This document shows positions 9,801-18,699 of a DNA stretch of 64,000 nucleotides, one piece after another. Every line of letters starts with the position of its first letter. The stretch's first letter is position 1. The notes under the pieces are model-generated. The model saw only the letters and a list, made by a program, of their open reading frames with translations, was not told where the DNA came from and ran no database searches. The DNA is from Stomoxys calcitrans (lineage: Eukaryota; Arthropoda; Insecta; Diptera; Muscidae), in contig NC_081552.1 in the NCBI RefSeq assembly GCF_963082655.1, forward strand, positions 126,017,494 to 126,081,493, read 5' to 3'. The translations under genes and the position numbers were made by a program.

Positions 9801-10100
9801 TGGATATTTAAAGCTCGCAGTGGAATGATATCCCTGGGTTACAATAACTTTGAAGAGAATGAGTCGGAAAAAATGTGTAAGCTTTGCAACCTAAGAGAAA
9901 CAGAAACTTTGGACCATTTCCTTGGAATTTGTCCGGTTCTAAGAGAATTTAGATTGGCCGCCTTTAGTAAAGCATCATTGAGCTTCGTAGAAGTACTCCA
10001 TATACTAGACGGAATTGAAGTGGGAAATTGGGATAAGCTAACAACTTATTTACGAATGGCTTATAATTATCGGCAACTTTTATTAAATGAATATCATTAA
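6834..10100 (+). CDS. LINE ORF2 polyprotein: AP endonuclease, reverse transcriptase, CCHC knuckle
   Basis: Open from 6807 to the stop at 10098-10100, about 1,072 residues from codon 6882 (numbering below starts there). Endonuclease: YNINGI (3-8), QETH (30-33, catalytic Glu31), GDLN (138-141), SDH (239-241). RT: motif A FVDFKAAFD (Asp589), GVKQGCLLSPLL, YADD (684-687), then KYLGVIF. C-terminal knuckle C999, C1002, H1012, C1017. It nicks target DNA and primes cDNA synthesis from the element RNA. Codon 6882 is GTG, not a eukaryotic start; the first in-frame ATG is at 7290 (residue 137), past the catalytic Glu and three bases before GDLN, so AUG initiation would lose the endonuclease. I place the start at the -1 shift from ORF1; reinitiation or an upstream non-AUG start are alternatives. 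No stops or frameshifts. Confidence 0.9.
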   Translation, partial: KLKVPTTEENSKTLSIVAYNINGIENKYLFPTFFQYIKQFEIFLLQETHLEKEKTERARSYFNGFHLFFKPAIRIHRFGRAIGGSILGISKNLKDFGISHEVKENEDLTIKLFNKHNTITIIPQYLRPVSWDIDFRRLKQIFQDVEVPNAVIMGDLNVRIGELRQDIGEFYTENFYAGYEVRKSKDKIINQKGKQFIQFCNDYNIFVLNGVTKGDEDGKCTYVSTMGESVNDICAVSKETLDIVNEFVVDDKVWSDHFPINLKLNMQMEKAKKMNLLPKLIWKDSRKIQYQSSLNENFDCSLSTNEEIGLTDVCKLIQLSSVPSTELYSFEPKCKWYNNNCNKARIKSFQLLNVYRKTKDSEDRKRYLSAQNHYKIVCNNSRADYYNEMASRLNYVTNSKDWWKVAREIRCHHNQAGSALTSNIFKRYFENLLNSVQKNAVIYYAPTFTEDLDLDGPIMMSELKKILQNVKINKAPGEDRVPYEFFVNGTEQLHKQLLRIYNKIYTEGTADPTFTKTIIYPIYKKGDNNDPSNYRGISFMNCVAKIFMGVLNERLYNWVEKYGILTEFQAGFRKKYSTVDNIYNLSTVISLKLGEKRKVYAFFVDFKAAFDNISRQALIYKLFQLGVSHKMVSMIESIYNKTQSAAWDGYELSEYFDTTKGVKQGCLLSPLLFSLYINDLYEYLEGGIFVENLNLRLLLYADDIVLLADDVHVLQNMIHNLEIYCNTWNLEVNLSKSEIMVFRNGGRLAKHEKWKFNGNVIKITNEYKYLGVIFTPKMTFTKHIQNRNNQAKIAINATWKNFVGRTDINMNAKWKLFLAVCRSIQTYAAQVWGFCHFEEVDSLQRYFLKRILKLPVCTPNYVLMLETEVEDTHIYTLGLHLKYIGKTLFQHSGARLPNQLSNIALRRNVFWVKELKSLAASMDIQWPEAFPSSSLWYDFTKKLINSLKLNLYQNRIHRKTESQQRIYKYLDPNKAYLYLNERYTSENITWIFKARSGMISLGYNNFEENESEKMCKLCNLRETETLDHFLGICPVLREFRLAAFSKASLSFVEVLHILDGIEVGNWDKLTTYLRMAYNYRQLLLNEYH

Positions 10101-10236
10101 TTAAAATTTAAAGTTTATGCGACAGACGTTATACACATAGTCGCTAATAAATATTACTTCTTTCTAAGAATAAATGTACATATTTAGAAAATTAATTTTA
10201 AGTAACATATCTGCTATGAATCAAAGATTTTATTCG

Positions 10237-10269
10237 AATAAAGAAGTCCTACTACTACTACTACTACTA
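10237..10269 (+). terminator. Poly(A) signal and (CTA)7 tail of the LINE
   Basis: AATAAA at 10237-10242 is followed within seven bases by seven CTA repeats (10249-10269). The tail abuts the right copy of the target duplication. Confidence 0.75.
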
Positions 10270-10278
10270 ATAGTACGG
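10269..10278 (+). repeat. 10-bp target-site duplication, right copy
   Basis: AATAGTACGG, identical to 5963-5972. Removing one copy plus the LINE restores a continuous reading frame in the older element. Confidence 0.9.
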
Positions 10279-11615
10279 CCAGCGCCGAATCCGACAAGCT
10301 TCTGTAATAAGTTGAAAACCAACTATCCAAAATTCGTAAGACTACTCTGAAGAAGACTTGGGCAAGATAATTTAGATTGCCCAAGCACAGAAGACATTGA
10401 CGAAAATGTCAATTGGATTACGGCTGCAACATCGAAGGTAGATGTCCCCTTAAAAAGGACATCAGCTCAAGAAAAGCCTGGATGAACGGGAAGATCGGCA
10501 ACATTGGGAAAGACGTCCGCAGGCTATACAATCCTAAAGGAAGCCTTGAGGAGCTTTAAACCATTAAAGTTAAGACATAAATGTAAGGGAGAAAGTGGCA
10601 CGCCACATGGGGGCATTTTATCGCCACCCCTATGGGTGAGCACCATAAATAACCTATTACGGATGCTGGCTGAGGATTGACGATGTTATAATACTTCTAA
10701 GAGGAAAGGATCCGAACCATCTACACAGTAGGGCAGAAGGGCCTTGCTGATGGCATACGACAGAGCTAGACGTAGGGCTCTCAATGTTAACCTAGCAAAG
10801 ACCGAAATCTCCTGTTCACGAAGAAGACAAAGGTGGGCCAGATTAACGCACTACGTTTCTTCAATAAAACGATTTTGATATCTGATATGGTCAATACTTA
10901 GGTGTGATCTTGGACAGGAAACTAATTTGGAAGTGTAACATTCAGGAGCGTACTGAGAAGGCTCACAGATGTTGGGCCCTTGTAGACGGGCCGTAGGGGG
11001 GCATGAATTAGAGGAGAGTCAACGGGCTCTACAGGTGCGTGATTAGACCAATACTTACTTACGTCTCAGTAGTTTGGGGACTGCGATGGAGAAAAAGTGC
11101 AACGTATGGATAATACAACAGGTTTTCTTGGCTTAGACGCAGCGATGAGGGCCACGCCCACTAGGCCAATGGAGACTATTCTAGATATACGACCCATAGG
11201 CATACAGGTCAAGTGCGAGGCAGCCATTGCAGCTATGAGACTTAAGGCGATGGAAGAATGGATAAGAGATAGGAGCAGGCCATACCATCGCGGTATATTC
11301 GAGGCGACTATTGGAAACCAGAAAGGAATGGGAGAGGCTTCCGGTCGGATACCTTAAATGACACTTGCAGTCGAGCGCGAGGCACTGCTGCCAGCAGCAC
11401 AGTTTTGGGTTGGCGGAACGAATGTTTTGCCATCTGGAAGATCGTTTTACACTGATAGATCAAAGCCAGAGGACAGTGTGGGCCTGGGCGTCTACATTGA
11501 GAACCCAGGGACTGAGATCTGTTCTAGACTGCCTGACAACAATACGGTCCTGTAGGCTGAGGTCTATGCGATCACGTGTGGTGCTAACGCGAGGACATCG
11601 AGTGTGAACATCTTT
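10279..11615 (+). pseudogene. Old LOA/R1-like element, middle part: linker, RT remnant, start of RNase H
   Basis: Directly after the duplication the frame continues from the left part as PAPNPTSF, then YPKFVRLL and STEDIDENVNWIT, a LINE EN-RT linker. A deletion then removes RT motifs 1-4 and joins to the motif B region near 10590-10635 (GTPHGGILSPPLW). YADD is lost; the later region KYLGVILDRK-like and ETILDIRPI (11170-11200) is recognisable across frames. 11097-11357 and 11358-11555 are open pieces leading into RNase H, where the first catalytic motif reads YTDRSK instead of YTDGSK and a stop follows VL at 11553. The RNase H is split at 11615 by a SINE. Non-functional. Confidence 0.8.
11602..11615 (+). 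repeat. 14-bp target-site duplication of the SINE, left copy
   Basis: GTGTGAACATCTTT; the right copy at 11915-11928 is GTGTGAATATCTTT, one mismatch. Confidence 0.8.
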
Positions 11616-11914
11616 GCAAATGCAATGCAAAGTTGCCCATAAACATTCCATTCTGGAATCAATGAGTGCTGTCAGATTCAATTTTAAGCTCAATGATATG
11701 GGACCTCCTTTTTATAGCAGAGTCTGAACGGCGTGCCGCAGGTCGACACCTCTATGGGGAGAAGTTTTTACATGGCAAGTGCCTCACAAATGTCGCCAGC
11801 ATAAGGAGGGGATAAACACCGCTGTCAAATTTTGTTATGGTCGTGCATGGCCTCGAACCCAGGCTTTCAGCGTAATAGGCGGACATGCTAAGCTCTGCGC
11901 TACGGTGGCCTCCT
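11616..11914 (-). mobile_element. tRNA-derived SINE, complete copy
   Basis: Read on the minus strand, the head holds a pol III A box (TAGCGCAGAGCTTAGCATG, complement of 11884-11902) and a B box (GGGTTCGAGGCC, around 11849-11860) at tRNA-like spacing. The body contains AGAGGTGTCGACCTGCGGC-like and TATAAAAAGGAGG segments, and the element ends with GGGCAA ... TTTGCATTGCATTTGC. The 14-bp flanking duplication proves retroposition. Partial copies of the same SINE lie at 12902-13165, 15427-15563, 21305-21585, 24634-24748, 52951-53003 and, split, at 55745-55819 plus 57026-57240. Confidence 0.85.
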
Positions 11915-11928
11915 GTGTGAATATCTTT

Positions 11929-12690
11929 TCGGACAGTAAACTGGCCATAAGGGCAATTACAACCGGGGACGGTAAGGTCACCAACAGTCATGGAGTGTAA
12001 GAATAAGGCTAACGCCTTCTTTGAGGCTGGCACGATCCGTATCGTTTCGGTGCCGGGCCATATTAAGAGAACTTCCGCCAATAAACTTGGTTAACCCGAA
12101 GCCTTTCGAGTCGACGCAGTCCGAGTTAGTGGCGTGGGCTACGAATGTGCATGTAACTCTGTGGAACATCGAAATATTCGGTAGAGCGGCGAAAATTCTA
12201 TGGAGAAGTCCAGATCGTGAGAAGACGACGCTTTTTTTTAGAGGAAGTAAGAAGGAGGTCAGTATAGCTCTAAGTATCATAACTGGACACATAGGCCTAT
12301 GAGCTCACTTATGCAAAATCGGTGCGGGAAGTGATGGCACATGTAGGACAAGTGTGGAAGATGATGGGACGTTGGAGCATTTCCTATGTCATTGTCCTGC
12401 TGTCGCGGCTAACAGACACCGGCACTTAGGTGGGAACACAATACCAGACATATACCAAATAGGGGCTTGGTATGGAAACAATTTTGGATTTTGTAAGCAG
12501 CACGCAATTCCTTACTTAAATTTTTTTTCGAGGTTACTTTTTATTATTTAGAGCGCACAACAAGCTATTTACTGGCATTATCCAGTAAAGCGACACCTCT
12601 TTGAAAGAAGGTTTTTACATTTCAAAGTACCTCCATGGTGGCATGGGGCGGATTAATATACGTACCCTCTTTTGCAAGTGTGTTTTTTTG
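11929..12690 (+). pseudogene. Old LOA/R1-like element, right part: end of RNase H, C-terminal knuckle, 3' UTR
   Basis: Resumes with SDSKLAIRAITT of RNase H, then INLVNPKPFEST and KILWRSPDREKT (12080-12300), and the C-terminal knuckle region CRTSVEDDGTLEHFLCHC (12345-12395) followed by NRHRHLGG. The 3' UTR shares GGGGCGGATTAATAT (12645-12660) and ACCCTCTTTT with the minus-strand copy at 3415-3480, so the element ends near 12690. A 40-base scrap resembling the SINE body (GCGACACCTCTTTGAAAGAA, 12591-12610) is inserted in the UTR. Several frameshifts. Confidence 0.75.
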
Positions 12691-12817
12691 TAATATTTTA
12701 ATGTCTACATTCTTGCTGCGCCACAAAAGAAAATTTTCTTAAATAGTTTCAGACATAGACATAGAGCGTGAGAACGAAAATCAACAGGCTACGTTTTCGC
12801 CTACGCTTTAGATTAAT
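12691..12817. other. Short spacer without recognisable content
   Basis: AT-rich, no ORF and no match to the families seen elsewhere. Confidence 0.4.
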
Positions 12818-12901
12818 ACGCTGCGCCTTCTTAAACTCTCTAATATAATTTAGGGTTAGAACACTTCGCCCTGTATGTGTATATCGAATTCGTACCACTG
12901 T

Positions 12902-13165
12902 AGCCTATGTCCGTCAATAACGCCGAACGCCTGTGTCCAAATCCTGGCGATAACATCGGACAAAATTTAAAACGGTGGAGATCCCCTCTTAATGCTGGCG
13001 ACATTTGCCATGCATGGTCATGTAAAAAATTATCCCCAAAGAGATGTAGCACTGGGGCACCGCCTTCGAACTCGACTATAAAAAAAGGTCCCTTATCATT
13101 GAGTTTAAAATTGAATAGAAAAGCTGTCATTGATGTGTGAGAAGTGTTCCCTTCTCGGTTCCTGG
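12902..13165 (+). repeat. SINE remnant carried inside D1
   Basis: Plus-strand SINE body lacking the A-box end: GCCGAACGCCTG, AAATCCTGGCGA, GACATTTGCCATGCATGG, ATTGAGTTTAAAATTGAAT. The same piece sits at the same place in D3 and D12. Confidence 0.7.
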
Positions 13166-14216
13166 GTAAATTTTTACTCCACTCCCAAATACCTTTCTTT
13201 TGGGTCCGATATTATCGTATTAGTAAATATTTCCGGTTTAGAGAGACACTTGCCCCTTAATGTAAATAATGGCATGATCGGTAAATAAATTCTCTTTGAA
13301 GGTGGAAGGAACCCAGGGACTTTGTTCCTAAAATTAATCAATTTAAATATCAAATAGGTTTTATATAATAGGGACGTGTTTTCGGGTGGGGCAGTTCCCC
13401 AAACTCATGGCTCTTCAATTGGATATCAAATTCGTTTTTTTCTCTCAAGCACCTTTCGTTTGAGCTCTATATTGTCGTGATTGGTCTATAAACCCATTTG
13501 GCGGGTTTTGGACGGCCCCCAAGGCACCCGACCCCAACAATAGAAAGCATGTTTTGTTTTGACCGTGAGAGTGCAAAAATAAAAATTTTTAACAAATGGC
13601 ATTACCAATCACCGAGATCTGGTGGTTTTGAAAATTAGGGTAAGGAGAAGTGCTTTTTAGGGAAGGAATGGCAGACATTTCGACTCAAATATGGATATCA
13701 AATTCGTACTGCACTCCCAAATCCATTTAATGTGAGCCCCTTATTGCCAGGGTCAGTAAATATGAAATGTTTGGAAGGTGTTTTGGGAAAGGGGCGGCCA
13801 CCGGCACTTTGCACTGAAAATAGATATCAAATTCGTTCTTTACTCCCAACTACCGTTGATTTGAGCTCCATATTTCCATAATCAGAAATTAGGTTCAGTT
13901 TAGGGGGCACTTTAGGTCGTACCCTCAAACACTTGGCTCCAAAATTTGATTTCTACCCTAAAAAAGCTTTCATTTGAGCCATAATAAGTCAATCAACCTA
14001 TTTGACTTATTTTTAGAAAGAAAAGCGCAACCTAGACTTGAACTCAAATCTTAATGTCATATTCGTAATTTACTCCAAAATTCCTTTCATTTGAGTACCA
14101 TATAGCCATGGTCGGCTAATATGCTCATTTGGGGATACTTGGGAGGTTGGGCGACCTCCCATTACTTGGACCTAATTTTTTATGCCATATTTGTAATCTA
14201 CTGTAGAATATTTTTC

Positions 14217-14316
14217 ATTTGAGGCCCATATTGACATGAACGTCAAATATATCTGTTTGGAGGAGGATTTGAGGCCCATATTGACATGAACGTCAAATAT
14301 ATCTGTTTGGAGGAGT
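14217..14316 (+). repeat. 50-bp direct tandem duplication
   Basis: Two copies of a 50-base unit (GAGGCCCATATTGACATGAA at 14221 and 14271), identical over at least 45 bases. Confidence 0.85.
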
Positions 14317-14829
14317 TTTTGGATTGCGGAGGCCCGCTGGGTACTTAGACCCAATTTTTAATGCGGTATTAGCTTTTTAGTCTCCAAAACCTTTCATTTG
14401 ATATTCATATTGTACCTATCGGTCCACTTTTGAATTTGGATGGCGTTGTTGGGGTAAGGGGGAGGGACAGACTCCATCCGATATCTAATTTTTTCCTTCC
14501 AGACAAACTTATACAATCTGGAAAAATTTTCTACGGAACAAACAAAAAAAAAACCGAGTCCCATATAGTCATGATGGGTCATATGCCCATCTAGAGCCTT
14601 TTTGGAAGGAAGGGGGACCCCCATACTTTTTGGGTAGTACTTTTGGGGTAAGGGGGAGGGTCCCCCCGTCCGATATCAAAAAATTATATAGCCTTTGTTC
14701 CCTTCCAGACCAACATACACAATCTGTAAAAATTTCAAAGCAATCGGTTCAGCCGTTTTTGAGTCTATACGGAACAAACAAACACACAAATTCAATTTTA
14801 TATATAAGAAGATTGAATAGTAGCTTTAA

Positions 14830-15426
14830 GTGAATCAACGTATATAGCAAAAGTTGACTTAGTCCATTTAGCCAATTGACAAACAACAGCATTTAGACTG
14901 GTTTCCTCCTCAATGGCCGGTTAGCAGACAACAACAAAATTCAAGGAATTGTTGACATGGGATGTTGCTCACATCTTTTGGGGACAAATTGCAACAACAT
15001 AACAATGGGGTTGTTTTCGCCAAAAATATTGCACAATTTTAAAGTGGTAAACAGCTTGTTTTCGACTTTTGGGAAAAGTTGTTATTCAAAACTTGTTGTT
15101 TTTCAAAACGCATATAAAAGGGAGTCGCAACGAGTACTGGAGGCAGACAACAAAGGAGCCAGAAGCCGTGCAGATGTGGTGAGTAGGGTAAACTAAGAAT
15201 GCCTTACTGCCTGAAGCATTAAAGGGTGTGCCGATTCGACGTCCAGAGCCTAGTGTAAACAGAGTACCCTCTTGCCTCTTAGCATTGTGATCGCTAGTGA
15301 ACAGCGTGGTACATAAGGGTGTGCCTCCTAGCCAACAAGCCGGCTATAGTACCTTATAATAGGGTGTGCCTCCTTGCCACCGTGCACAAAACTCCACTAT
15401 TCATTTTGGGCAATTTCAGGCATGTA
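14830..15426 (+). promoter_or_regulatory. Possible LTR or promoter fragment with TATA box
   Basis: TATAAAAG at 15113-15120 followed by GGAGTCGCAACGAG fits a core promoter with downstream GC-rich leader. Three spaced copies of AGGGTGTGCC occur at about 15224, 15318 and 15361. It adjoins BEL/Pao-type coding debris on the opposite strand, so an LTR origin is plausible but I cannot find TG...CA ends or a primer-binding site. A SINE 3' end interrupts it at 15427. Confidence 0.3.
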
Positions 15427-15563
15427 TGCAAATGCAAATTTGCCCATGAACATTCCTTAAGGAACAGAGGCAAACTTCTCACATATCAATGAGTGCAGTG
15501 CAATTCAAGTTTGAGCTTAATGAGAAGGACCTCATTTTTATAGCAGAGTCCGAACTGCGGGCC
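15427..15563 (-). repeat. SINE 3' fragment
   Basis: Starts TGCAAATGCAAATTTGCCC and contains ATGAACATTCC, CTTCTCACATATCAATGAG and TTTTTATAGCAGAGTCCGAA, the complement of the SINE 3' half; the tRNA-like head is missing. Confidence 0.75.
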
Positions 15564-15639
15564 TTTAATCAAGCTTGGGCCAATAAACCCGGATCAAACG
15601 AATATACGAAATTAAAACCGAATGTTTTAACTGAACCTA

Positions 15640-16640
15640 AACATTGCCGGCCACCTTGGAACACCGAGGCATGTTGTAGCCAAAACTAGACTAAGAATAC
15701 GAGAAATAAGGCATAGTGCAGTGAGTGAGTTTTCTTTTCGATTCCTATTCATTTGTATTCTTTCCAATTCAACAAGATCGATAGAACGATTGGCCCAAAA
15801 GGGGGATCCTGTAGAGCCAGAGGAGACTGATGCGACCATAGACCTCAGGACCAAAACCGAGAGCGACTCGATCAATGCGGTAAAATTGCGGATCAGCAAG
15901 CTGTAATCCTAGGAAGGATTCCTTGATCCGTTCCGGTATCGACTCTGCTGGGGTCAAAATGGAAGTCCGGAATCTCAAACGGTCAACCATAGAGCTATAT
16001 ATCTGGATGCATCTGGCGAAGTTATCAATCACTGCGCCTACAGGAAGAGAGATACCATAAGGAGCAATGCGGACCATCAAGCTGGGGGCAAGGTTATCCC
16101 ACAAAGTAAGGGCAGAATTCCAATGCCACCGAAAGCTGTAGATGAGCGTACCACTTCATCGGACGTACGATTAGGTCTGGCTCCTTGGCGAGGTTGGCGG
16201 TGACGTTGAGCAACAAATGACTCGAAGGTTAATTGCCCGGATGTGTCCTGGGCGAGTCAGAGTCCAGCAGGGTGTTGCGGTCTCCGGAGCACTTCGAATA
16301 ACTATTTGTGCTTGGACAAATCTTCGATTGGCGGGAATGGACCAAGAAGCTAGAACAATATCGATGGACGATCACAATGCGTATCCATTTCTCGTAGGAG
16401 ATAGCGCGAAACTTTTACAATGTCTCAAGGGATGACGGCGTCCGCAAATTCTGCATACAAACTGCGCAGAAGTAGACTCAGGGACAGTCGGTTCAACGGC
16501 AATCTCCCAAACGGTTTCTAGTTCCACTGGTACAACAGCGGCCGGCACGATCGGATTCATCGACGAACCCGACAACTTCAGGCCGTGCACCATCATCATC
16601 CGACATTTCCATCAACTCGTCGAAATCTTCTAAACTATCC
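15640..16640 (-). pseudogene. BEL/Pao-type Gag zinc-knuckle and protease-like (DUF1758) remnant
   Basis: On the minus strand the frame begins near 16640 with an acidic N-terminus (MDSLEDFDELMEM). At 16372-16599 the open piece contains CRICGRRHPLRHCKSF, a CCHC-type Gag knuckle. Further on, 15769-16104 encodes AVIDNFARCIQIYSSMVDRL, then LQLADPQFYR and GPEVYGRI, which match the retropepsin-like DUF1758 domain found between Gag and RT in BEL/Pao elements (LADP..., G.e.Y.rI signature). Frames change several times and the catalytic Asp region reads VIDNFA rather than the usual D-x-G/C-S. Nothing of RT or integrase follows. Family recognition is from motifs only. Confidence 0.6.
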
Positions 16641-17580
16641 ATGATACTGCGAGAAAGTATTCAAATTACAAGGAGTCTGTCAAAGAGCTGGTCAATACGA
16701 CCAACTTTGTGATAGGACGCCTTACAATGCCGTTTGCTGCACGCACTTCCGTGACGCGCACGCCGAAAAATTCGAATTAGAATCAAACAAATTGAAATAG
16801 GCAATAAATTTTCGAAAAAACTTAATTTTGTCTAAAATTTTGTTTCTCTGGATAATGGCTAAAGGCTTGGTTTTAGGACATTTTTAAGAATCAATTCAGT
16901 GAGCAGTACAAACACCATGGCAAGATGCTGTGAACTCCTTCCACCCCACAACTGTACGGACTCTTAACTTCTACCCACAGTGAACAATAAAAATGTAAGG
17001 CCAACTGCCAATCCAACCAAGCTGTAGCCCTTTACTAACAATCTCAAAACTCAACAACAATAAAATGACTTTTGGAAAAGGGAAAACACAAAAACGAAGC
17101 GAATGAAAATCTCGAGCCAACACATACACTAACTTACGCACAACACTAAAGCACAAAACGAAAGCACCCAGGGGAAAGGAAAACAGTCGTCGACAAAGGT
17201 AGGAAGTTTCGTCGATCTAAACCATTAAGAATACATTGTAGCGGACGTTATTCCAAGGGTTGTATTTAAGTAGGAACGAATGTGTGAGTGTAAACACCGA
17301 CAATAGCCTGGGCATAATGTGCTCACTACGAATCCCAAAAGAAGAAGAAAACGAATCAGTGAAATATCAAGTTCTCTTATTGACTAAGTTTAGAATTAAC
17401 CATTTTAATAAACGTACAACACCATTACAAGCAGCTAAAGTGGTCACACTACTCAGATGCCAAGGAATACTTCTATTCGATATTTTAATTATTTTATTTT
17501 TTAAACCTTTAGTCACTATTCGCATTGCTGCAGTTTTGCTTTGAGAAGAAATAACAAAATTGAAACAGTGAATTCTATTT
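16641..17580. other. Leader-like and AT-rich DNA, no gene supported
   Basis: Read from the minus strand this would be the 5' leader of the Gag remnant. I see no ORF with family motifs, no second LTR and no repeat shared with the rest of the window. Confidence 0.4.
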
Positions 17581-17584
17581 GAAT

Positions 17585-18060
17585 GCCTTACGTCCACGCC
17601 GATTCTCTGTCAAGATCCAATAGAGATGTTGGAAATCATGCATGTCGTATTTTTGTCCTTGCGGATTCTAGTCTCGGACATTTCTCGCTATATTATCGCA
17701 CGGTCGGCTAGGATATGACCCAACCAAGTTCATTTTGTATATCGTTAGAGGAAGCGTTTTTTCTAATTTGCAATTCTTCATTTAAATACGGTTTGGATAG
17801 AAAATTCGAAGTTTTTGTCTTAGGCAGCAATTTATAAGAACTTGGTTTTTGCGGGTAGTCGCTTATGTCAAGCTCCAAGTTGTGCAACCATTTAATAAAA
17901 TAGGTTTCACACTACTGTTGAAGATTCTGACTCTTGTATTATGTGTGATGTTGCTGCATCTCCAAACTTTTTTATACACGTAGACTGCTTCTGATCCTCC
18001 GTCCTATGTTATTTTGCCAAGATAGGAAAGTATCAATAACTTCGATGACATGGCCGTTAA
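17585..18060 (-). pseudogene. RTE-like LINE remnant, post-RT region
   Basis: Minus-strand reading across frameshifts gives NGHVIEVIDTF, then RVRIFNSSVKPILLNGCTTW, MKNCKLEKT and WNPQGQK/NRRGRK-like strings. RVRIFNS.VKPxLLYGCxTW followed by CLRRxxRIFxP and NPQGKRRRGRP is the usual order of the region after the RT in RTE-type LINEs. Multiple stops. No endonuclease or RT core remains here. Confidence 0.55.
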
Positions 18061-18094
18061 AAAAAAAAAAACGGTTTCAGATTTGGTCTTATTG

Positions 18095-18250
18095 TACTTT
18101 AATTGGCTAAGACAGAACATTTGTTCCACTAGCCAAACGTAGAATAGCGATCCAAGCACCTCGATCTTCTGCGCTCATTCTAAAGTCTCTGATATCAAGT
18201 TTCGAGGTGTCTCCCACCACTGAATCTTTCCATCAATTTGGTCTTAGCTA
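18095..18250 (-). pseudogene. LINE C-terminal tail fragment
   Basis: A minus-strand open stretch reads KDSVVGDTSKLDIRDFRMS followed by AEDRGAWIAILRLA, the W..SV..D...L.IRDWR..A.DR..W pattern at the end of several insect LINE ORF2 proteins. It is separated from the piece at 17585-18060 by a T-run and a non-coding stretch and could be a different copy. Confidence 0.5.
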
Positions 18251-18408
18251 TGTTTTTTTTTTCAGGCCCACTTTGTTTTTTTATTCCAGCGTTCCAATTT
18301 TGCTTTTATGTGCTCAAAGCAATGCGCAAAGTCTAGTCTCCAAGGAAGTCGTTTATATCCCGTCAATGCCATAGGGTACCTCAGCATTTGTCGCTTCTAA
18401 GACGGAAT

Positions 18409-18695
18409 CCAGTAAGGAAAGATAAAAGTCGGGCGGTGACCTACACCTACCCTTTTAGTACCAATAGGGAGCTATACCTAATTTTGAACTAATTTTGATG
18501 GATGGGGAAGCTTTTCAGATGGGTTGTAGTATCCTCATCAAATTTCGAGCTAATATGGAAGATAAAAATCAATCTGAAGGATTTTTGTAAAATTTAACAG
18601 AAATGTTAACAGTTATTAGAGAAATATATATGCCAATTTTCGTGACAAGCGGTAAACAAATAATAACATTATTGCAAATTTTTGAAAATTAAACG
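18409..18695 (-). mobile_element. Family A element, 3' fragment (A3)
   Basis: Starts CCAGTAAGGAAAGATAAAAG, the complement of the A1 3' end, and continues back through AATTTTGAACTAATTTTGAT and CCAATTTTCGTGACAAGCGG. The 5' two thirds are missing. Confidence 0.65.
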
Positions 18696-18699
18696 AACG

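Larger units (their letters stand above)
5973..10268 (+). mobile_element. Full-coding-length young LINE (two ORFs, (CTA)7 tail)
   Basis: Bounded by a perfect 10-bp duplication. It contains two uninterrupted ORFs, an AATAAA at 10237-10242 and seven CTA triplets at 10249-10269 in place of poly(A). There are only 16 bases between the left duplication and the ORF1 ATG, so this copy is either just 5'-truncated or the element has a very short leader; that leader holds a two-codon upstream ORF (ATG CGA TAA at 5976-5984). Intact coding and identical duplications suggest recent insertion. Trinucleotide tails occur in several LINE clades. I do not assign a clade with confidence; ORF1 is L1-ORF1p-like in layout and ORF2 carries no RNase H. 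Confidence 0.9.
12818..14812 (+). mobile_element. Family D element, copy D1, with captured SINE
   Basis: Head degenerate (GCTGCGCCTTCTTAAACTC at 12821). After about 80 bases it enters a SINE remnant (12902-13165), then monomers of roughly 120-135 bp with the phrases ATATCAAATTCGT, TACCTTTCATTTGAG and CCATATTGCCATGGTC. The tail is CAGCCGTTTTTGAGTC then GGAACAAACAAACACACAAA and TTATATATAAG. A tail-like piece also occurs inside at 14519-14560. A 50-bp unit is directly duplicated at 14217-14316. No coding capacity. Confidence 0.7.

Noticed and set aside
18255..18408. Minus-strand stretch reading GYKRLPWRLDFAHCFEH as a possible gene fragment
   Set aside because: About 35 codons, no family recognised, flanked by retroelement debris; could be more of the same element but cannot be supported.
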